6,366 nt of DNA. Source: Alphaproteobacteria bacterium (GTDB lineage: Bacteria; Pseudomonadota; Alphaproteobacteria; UBA8366). Shown here piece by piece: positions 5,307 to 6,366 of the stretch (within the stretch, counting starts at the first letter, position 1; each line of letters opens with the position of its first letter). Below the pieces are notes generated by a model that saw nothing but the letters and a program-made list of their open reading frames with translations, ran no database searches and was not told the origin of the DNA. The position numbers and the translations under genes were made by a program. The DNA lies in assembly GCA_018665505.1 (NCBI GenBank), contig JABJCS010000177.1, forward strand, positions 1 through 6,366. Reading direction: 5' to 3'.

Positions 5307-6366
5307 CCGACTTGCTAACTGTTAAGGACTTGCGGGTAAAATTCCGCGTCCATGGAGGAACCGTTGACGCGGTCAAAGGCGTTTCTTTCACTATTCGCCA
5401 AGGATCGACCGTCGCTTTAGTCGGTGAGTCCGGTTCCGGGAAATCCGTTATTTCGCAATGTGTGATGGGAATTTTGCCCGATGTGGGCGAGATAACCGGC
5501 GGCGAGCTGCTGTTCGCCGATCCGCAAAAAAACGGTGAAATCACTGATATCGCGAAACTACCGCAGGATAGCGCCGATATGCGCGCGATCCGCGGTGGGC
5601 GAATTTCGATCATTTTCCAAGAGCCGATGACCTCGTTGTCGCAATTGCACACAATCGGCGATCAAATTTGCGAAGCACTCCACCTTCACCGCGACGTTAG
5701 CAAATCGGAAGGTTTGCGGCTGGTGGCGGAAATTCTCGGGCTCGTGGGTTTTCCGAATCCATCCGGTGCCTTGAGGATGTATCCGTTTGAGTTGTCGGGC
5801 GGATTGCGCCAGCGGGCGATGATCGCAATGGCGCTGGTCTGCCGGCCGGCGCTGTTGATTGCGGATGAGCCGACGACGGCGCTCGATGTTTCCATTCAGG
5901 CGCAAATTTTGAAGCTGATCCAGAATTTGCAGCACGAGCTCGGTATGGCGGTGCTGATGATCACGCACGACCTTGGTGTCGTCGCAAATGTCGCCGAGGA
6001 AGTGGTCGTGATGTATCACGGTGAGATCATGGAACGCGGAACGGTTCGGGACATTTATGAAAACCCGCAACATCCCTACCTCCAAGGTTTGATGAATGCG
6101 GTGCCGCATTTCGACATGAAGCCGGGCGAGCGCCTGGTTCCCTTGCGCGAGATCCAACATCAGACCGGACCGGCGATGGCGGCGAAGGAACCGTGGCCGG
6201 ATGGCGCCGATGCAGCGGGACCGCTCTTGGACGTCCGCAATGTGGTCAAGCGCTACACTACCCGGAAGAGCGGTTTTTTCGGCGGTGGTGAGGCAGTCAC
6301 CGTGGCCGCGGTCAATGATGTCAGTTTCCAGATCAAGCGCGGCGAGTGCTTCGGTCTCGTCGGCGA
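5303..6366 (+). CDS. Tandem-domain peptide-type ABC transporter ATPase (partial, 3' end cut)
   Basis: The 354 complete codons seen belong to a fused ABC ATPase of the oligopeptide/dipeptide/nickel class (YejF/GsiA-like, a DppD-DppF fusion). The first domain is complete: Walker A GESGSGKS (41-48), Q-loop FQEPMTSL with Gln106, signature LSGGLRQR (164-171), Walker B LLIADEP (185-190), D-loop and His-switch THDLG (His222). It is followed by the family's C-terminal ENPQHPYLQGLM (253-264). A linker of about 60 residues leads to a second domain, LLDVRNVVKRY onwards, cut by the window edge inside its Walker A (GLVG). It would energise import of peptides or similar solutes with membrane and periplasmic partners expected nearby but outside the window. 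The start is TTG 5303 or GTG 5282; a stop at 5279-5281 rules out anything earlier. Confidence 0.92.
   Translation, partial: MTDLLTVKDLRVKFRVHGGTVDAVKGVSFTIRQGSTVALVGESGSGKSVISQCVMGILPDVGEITGGELLFADPQKNGEITDIAKLPQDSADMRAIRGGRISIIFQEPMTSLSQLHTIGDQICEALHLHRDVSKSEGLRLVAEILGLVGFPNPSGALRMYPFELSGGLRQRAMIAMALVCRPALLIADEPTTALDVSIQAQILKLIQNLQHELGMAVLMITHDLGVVANVAEEVVVMYHGEIMERGTVRDIYENPQHPYLQGLMNAVPHFDMKPGERLVPLREIQHQTGPAMAAKEPWPDGADAAGPLLDVRNVVKRYTTRKSGFFGGGEAVTVAAVNDVSFQIKRGECFGLVG

Noticed and set aside
5558..6160. 200-residue minus-strand open frame
   Set aside because: It is antisense to the ABC ATPase, whose Walker A, signature and Walker B motifs fix the plus-strand frame; its His/Arg-rich product is typical of a shadow.

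Overview
The window looks like an alphaproteobacterial chromosome segment of moderate-to-high GC. This rests on several hints rather than a marker gene: the codon use, a tRNA gene that encodes its own CCA, a YejF/GsiA-like fused peptide-type ABC ATPase, and a left-hand spacer with AATGTYCGCTT-type motifs that resemble dispersed repeats I recall from this class. No genus can be named.

Layout. Positions 1-463 hold no convincing gene, only short repeats. A tRNA-Thr(CGU) gene follows on the minus strand (499-574), with a good -10 box upstream and a perfect 10-bp inverted repeat directly behind it. Next to it, on the plus strand, is a compact unit that looks like an unannotated small RNA: a CRP-like palindrome centred exactly 41.5 bp before a predicted start at about 731, a short transcript, and a strong intrinsic terminator ending near 802.

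The centre (801-5082) carries four enzyme genes. They are a TPR/GT41 O-GlcNAc-transferase-like glycosyltransferase (minus), an APH/choline-kinase-fold phosphotransferase (plus), a class I SAM-dependent methyltransferase (minus), and a small aspartyl/asparaginyl beta-hydroxylase-like Fe(II)/2-oxoglutarate dioxygenase (plus). They alternate in direction: one divergent gap of about 113 bp, one tail-to-tail pair whose stop codons overlap, and a second divergent gap of about 156 bp. That second gap contains a perfect 17-bp palindrome lying between a predicted -35 and -10. A glycosyltransferase, kinase, methyltransferase and hydroxylase side by side suggest modification of a shared glycan, peptide or protein, but their common substrate is an inference and the genes are not one operon.

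The right end starts a transport operon. A possible 45-codon small ORF (5169-5306) with its own ribosome binding site overlaps, through TTGA, the proposed TTG start of a tandem-domain oligopeptide/dipeptide-type ABC ATPase. The window cuts that gene at the second Walker A motif.
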